Below, in pieces: positions 8,141 to 10,290 of a stretch of DNA of 10,290 bases; positions within the stretch are counted from its first letter, which is position 1; each line of letters opens with the position of its first letter. The position numbers and the translations under genes were made by a program. Source of the DNA: UM-FILTER-49-7 sp964599895. GTDB lineage: Bacteria > Acidobacteriota > Holophagae > Thermotomaculales > Thermotomaculaceae. The DNA is taken from NCBI GenBank assembly GCA_964599895.1, contig CAZRHT010000078.1, forward strand, positions 1 to 10,290. Reading direction: 5' to 3'. The notes under the pieces are model-generated. The model saw nothing but the letters and a program-made list of their open reading frames with translations, did not search any database and had not been told where the DNA came from.

Positions 8141-8146
8141 TAGGAG
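8141..8146 (+). promoter_or_regulatory. Shine-Dalgarno sequence of fusA
   Basis: TAGGAG lies 6 bases before the GTG at 8153. It favours this GTG over the in-frame GTG four codons later (8165), which would be 18 bases from the site and would lose the usual MARVVPLEK N-terminus. Confidence 0.8.
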
Positions 8147-8152
8147 ATTGTT

Positions 8153-10219
8153 GTGGCGAGAGTCGTGCCTCTTGAGAAAATCAGAAATATAGGTATCATG
8201 GCGCATATTGATGCCGGGAAAACAACCACTACGGAGAGGGTACTGTACTACACCGGAGTCAGTCACAAGATTGGAGAGGTGCATGACGGTACCGCTCAGA
8301 TGGACTGGATGGTGCAGGAGCAGGAGCGGGGGATAACAATTACGTCTGCCGCAACGACCTGTTTCTGGAACAAGTATCGGATTAATATCATTGATACTCC
8401 GGGACATGTGGACTTTACGGCGGAAGTTGAGCGCTCCCTGAGGGTGCTCGACGGAGCTGTGGCTGTTTTCTGTGCCGTTGGCGGCGTACAGCCGCAATCG
8501 GAGACGGTCTGGCGCCAGGCGGACAAATACAAGGTTCCCAGAATTGCCTTCATCAACAAGATGGATCGGCAGGGTGCTGACTTCTTTGGTGATGTGGCTC
8601 AGATGGGTGAGAAACTGAACGCAAGAGCAGTACCGGTTCAAATCCCTTGGGGGAAAGAGGATAATTTCATCGGCATCATTGACTTGGTGGACATGAAAGC
8701 CCTTCGCTACATGGATGAGACCCTGGGAGCGGAACACGAAGTCTGTGAGATTCCGGACGAATACCGGGAACTGGCAGAACAATGGCGGGATAAGATGGTG
8801 GAAGCCGCGGCGGAAACCAGGGATGATCTGATGGAGAAGTATCTCAACGGCGATGCGCTGACACCGGACGAAATCCGCATGGGAATCCGGGAAGGGACAT
8901 TGAATCTCTTCTTTACACCGGTACTCTGTGGAACTGCTTTCAAGAATAAGGGTGTGCAGCCTCTGCTGAATGCGATCATTGACTATCTTCCCAGTCCACT
9001 GGAAGTACCTCCCATTGTCGGGGTGGATTCCCACGGAAAGGATGTCACCCGGAAGACCGATGACACTGAAACGTTCTGTGCGCTGGCATTTAAAATCATG
9101 ACCGACCCCTTTGTGGGTCAGCTGGCTTTTGTCCGTGTCTATTCCGGACACCTGGAAAGCGGTTCATACATTTATAATGCCAACAACGGAAAGAAAGAAA
9201 GGGTTGGCCGTCTTTTGAAGATGCACGCCAATAAAAGGGAAGACATCAAAGAAGTATGGGCCGGCGACATTGCTGCAGTTGTCGGATTGAAGGGTGTTAC
9301 AACCGGGGACACTATTTGTGAGCAGAAGAATCCGGTCATTCTTGAAGCGATGGATTTCCCTGAACCGGTTATTTCCGTCGCGATTGAGCCCAAAACCAAG
9401 GCAGATCAGGAAAAACTGGGTGCTGCTCTGGCAAAGCTGGCCACGGAGGATCCTACTTTTAAGGTTCATGTGGACAAGGAAACCGGTCAGACCATCATTT
9501 CCGGTATGGGTGAACTTCACCTGGAGATCATCGTGGACCGGCTGACACGTGAATTCAATGTGGAAGCAAGGGTTGGACAGCCCCAGGTAGCCTATCGTGA
9601 ATCCATCCGTAAAACAGTTGATCATGATGAGCGGTATGTCAAACAGACTGGTGGTAAAGGTCAGTACGCCCACATGAAGATTACCGTGGAACCGTGCACA
9701 GATGAACCATTTAAATTCGTGGACAAAATAACCGGCGGGGTTATCCCCAAAGAGTATATTCGACCGATAGAGCGGGGGATCAAGGGTGCTATGGAAGGTG
9801 GCATTCTGGCGGGATATGAAATGACCAACATTCAGGTAACTCTGTATGATGGATCCTACCATGAAGTGGATTCTTCTGAAATGGCATTTAAAATCTGCGC
9901 GTCAATGGCGTTCAAGAGCGCCTGCCGAAAGGCTTCTCCTTATCTCCTTGAACCCATCATGGAGGTCGAGGCTGTGACGCCGGACGATTATCTTGGCGAT
10001 GTAATGGGCGATTTGAACGCCCGTAGAGGAAAGGTTTCAAATTTGGAGACCAAAGGTGGGCTCCAGGTTATTAAAGCGAATGTTCCGCTGGCTGAGATGT
10101 TTGGATACGCAACAGCGTTGCGTTCACTCAGTCAGGGACGTGCTTCATACGTTATGCAGTTTGCCCGGTATGAAGAAGTCCCGAAAAACATTTCCGAAAA
10201 AATTGTGGAAAACATTTAA
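8153..10219 (+). CDS. fusA: Elongation factor G (688 aa, GTG start)
   Basis: Ribosomal translocase, a GTPase that moves tRNA and mRNA after peptide bond formation and also acts in ribosome recycling. The GTPase motifs are clear: P-loop AHIDAGKT (17-24), switch I RGITI (59-63), DTPGH (81-85) with catalytic His85, and NKMD (135-138); a GTAFKNKGVQPLL block near residue 260 closes the G domain. Domain II follows from about 284, domain III with GMGELHLEI, domain IV with YDGSYHEVDSSEMAFK and the translocation His570 at its tip, and domain V with MGDLNARRGKV. Blocks such as CAVGGVQPQSETVWRQA mark it as the canonical EF-G1, not the EF-G2 paralogue. Length is close to Thermus thermophilus EF-G (691). 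Domain limits are approximate. Its place between rpsG and tuf is the classical str order. TAA stop. Confidence 0.98.
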   Translation: MARVVPLEKIRNIGIMAHIDAGKTTTTERVLYYTGVSHKIGEVHDGTAQMDWMVQEQERGITITSAATTCFWNKYRINIIDTPGHVDFTAEVERSLRVLDGAVAVFCAVGGVQPQSETVWRQADKYKVPRIAFINKMDRQGADFFGDVAQMGEKLNARAVPVQIPWGKEDNFIGIIDLVDMKALRYMDETLGAEHEVCEIPDEYRELAEQWRDKMVEAAAETRDDLMEKYLNGDALTPDEIRMGIREGTLNLFFTPVLCGTAFKNKGVQPLLNAIIDYLPSPLEVPPIVGVDSHGKDVTRKTDDTETFCALAFKIMTDPFVGQLAFVRVYSGHLESGSYIYNANNGKKERVGRLLKMHANKREDIKEVWAGDIAAVVGLKGVTTGDTICEQKNPVILEAMDFPEPVISVAIEPKTKADQEKLGAALAKLATEDPTFKVHVDKETGQTIISGMGELHLEIIVDRLTREFNVEARVGQPQVAYRESIRKTVDHDERYVKQTGGKGQYAHMKITVEPCTDEPFKFVDKITGGVIPKEYIRPIERGIKGAMEGGILAGYEMTNIQVTLYDGSYHEVDSSEMAFKICASMAFKSACRKASPYLLEPIMEVEAVTPDDYLGDVMGDLNARRGKVSNLETKGGLQVIKANVPLAEMFGYATALRSLSQGRASYVMQFARYEEVPKNISEKIVENI

Positions 10220-10224
10220 GGAAT

Positions 10225-10232
10225 TAAGGAGG
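10225..10232 (+). promoter_or_regulatory. Full-length Shine-Dalgarno sequence of tuf
   Basis: TAAGGAGG can pair over eight bases with the 3' end of 16S rRNA (CCUCCUUA) and lies 5 bases before the ATG. It is the strongest site in the window, which fits the very high output expected of EF-Tu. Confidence 0.88.
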
Positions 10233-10237
10233 AACCA

Positions 10238-10290
10238 ATGGCGAAGGCAAAATTCGAAAGAACAAAACCGCATGTTAATATTGGCACCAT
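10238..10290 (+). CDS. tuf: Elongation factor Tu, N-terminal fragment cut by the window edge
   Basis: Only 17 full codons are visible, but MAKAKFERTKPHVNIGT is the invariant EF-Tu N-terminus that leads into the P-loop, which lies just outside the window. EF-Tu brings aminoacyl-tRNA to the ribosomal A site as a GTP complex. It starts 18 bases after fusA with an ATG and an excellent ribosome binding site, so it is probably cotranscribed with fusA. Whether a second tuf copy exists cannot be seen here. Confidence 0.96.
   Translation, partial: MAKAKFERTKPHVNIGT

Noticed and set aside
8108..9151. A 347-codon open frame on the - strand opposite the first half of fusA
   Set aside because: It lies wholly against the EF-G start and the preceding gap, matches no family I recognise, and its composition is that of a codon-biased shadow. 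No independent ribosome binding site or neighbour supports it.
9164..9862. A 232-codon open frame on the - strand within fusA
   Set aside because: It overlaps domains II-IV of EF-G completely and shows no recognisable protein motifs.

Overview
The window is a stretch of the bacterial transcription and translation core in one direction: rpoB (left end missing) - rpoC - rpsL - rpsG - fusA - tuf (only the first 17 codons). All six genes lie on the + strand. Gaps are 15, 67, 11, 65 and 18 bases, every reading frame is intact, and each downstream start has a Shine-Dalgarno sequence. No tRNA, rRNA, mobile element, CRISPR array, integrase or unexplained gene was found. About 98% of the window is coding.

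The organism is a bacterium, probably a diderm outside the Proteobacteria. RpoC carries a ~180-residue insertion in the trigger loop (SI3 type), and RpoB carries a ~120-residue insertion at the SI2 site; both are typical of Gram-negative lineages. RpoB lacks the ~60-residue insertion that E. coli has before the TPVFDGA motif. The gene order lacks the small L7Ae-like gene that usually sits between rpoC and rpsL in Bacillus-type Firmicutes, and tuf follows fusA, unlike the usual Bacteroidetes order. Parts of the RpoB C-terminus resemble Chlorobi-like proteins as I recall them, so a member of the wider FCB group is possible. I cannot fix the phylum by eye. Base composition looks close to 50% GC.

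Layout: 1-2957 is the C-terminal ~985 residues of the RNA polymerase beta subunit; 2973-7154 is the complete beta' subunit; 7222-7602 is ribosomal protein S12; 7614-8087 is S7; 8153-10219 is elongation factor G; 10238-10290 is the start of elongation factor Tu. Beta and beta' together form the polymerase active-site cleft. S12 and S7 belong to the 30S decoding centre and head, and EF-G and EF-Tu drive translocation and aminoacyl-tRNA delivery. This is the rpoBC operon followed directly by the str operon, and no convincing terminator separates them. A candidate sigma70-type promoter overlaps the end of rpoC and could let the str part be transcribed separately.

I found no exciting undescribed system here. 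The points worth a second look are small: a ~43-residue insertion in RpoB, unusual residues in the rifampicin pocket, non-ATG starts on three of five genes, a very short rpsL-rpsG gap that leaves no room for an E. coli-type S7 autoregulatory element, and the candidate promoter at the rpoC/rpsL junction.
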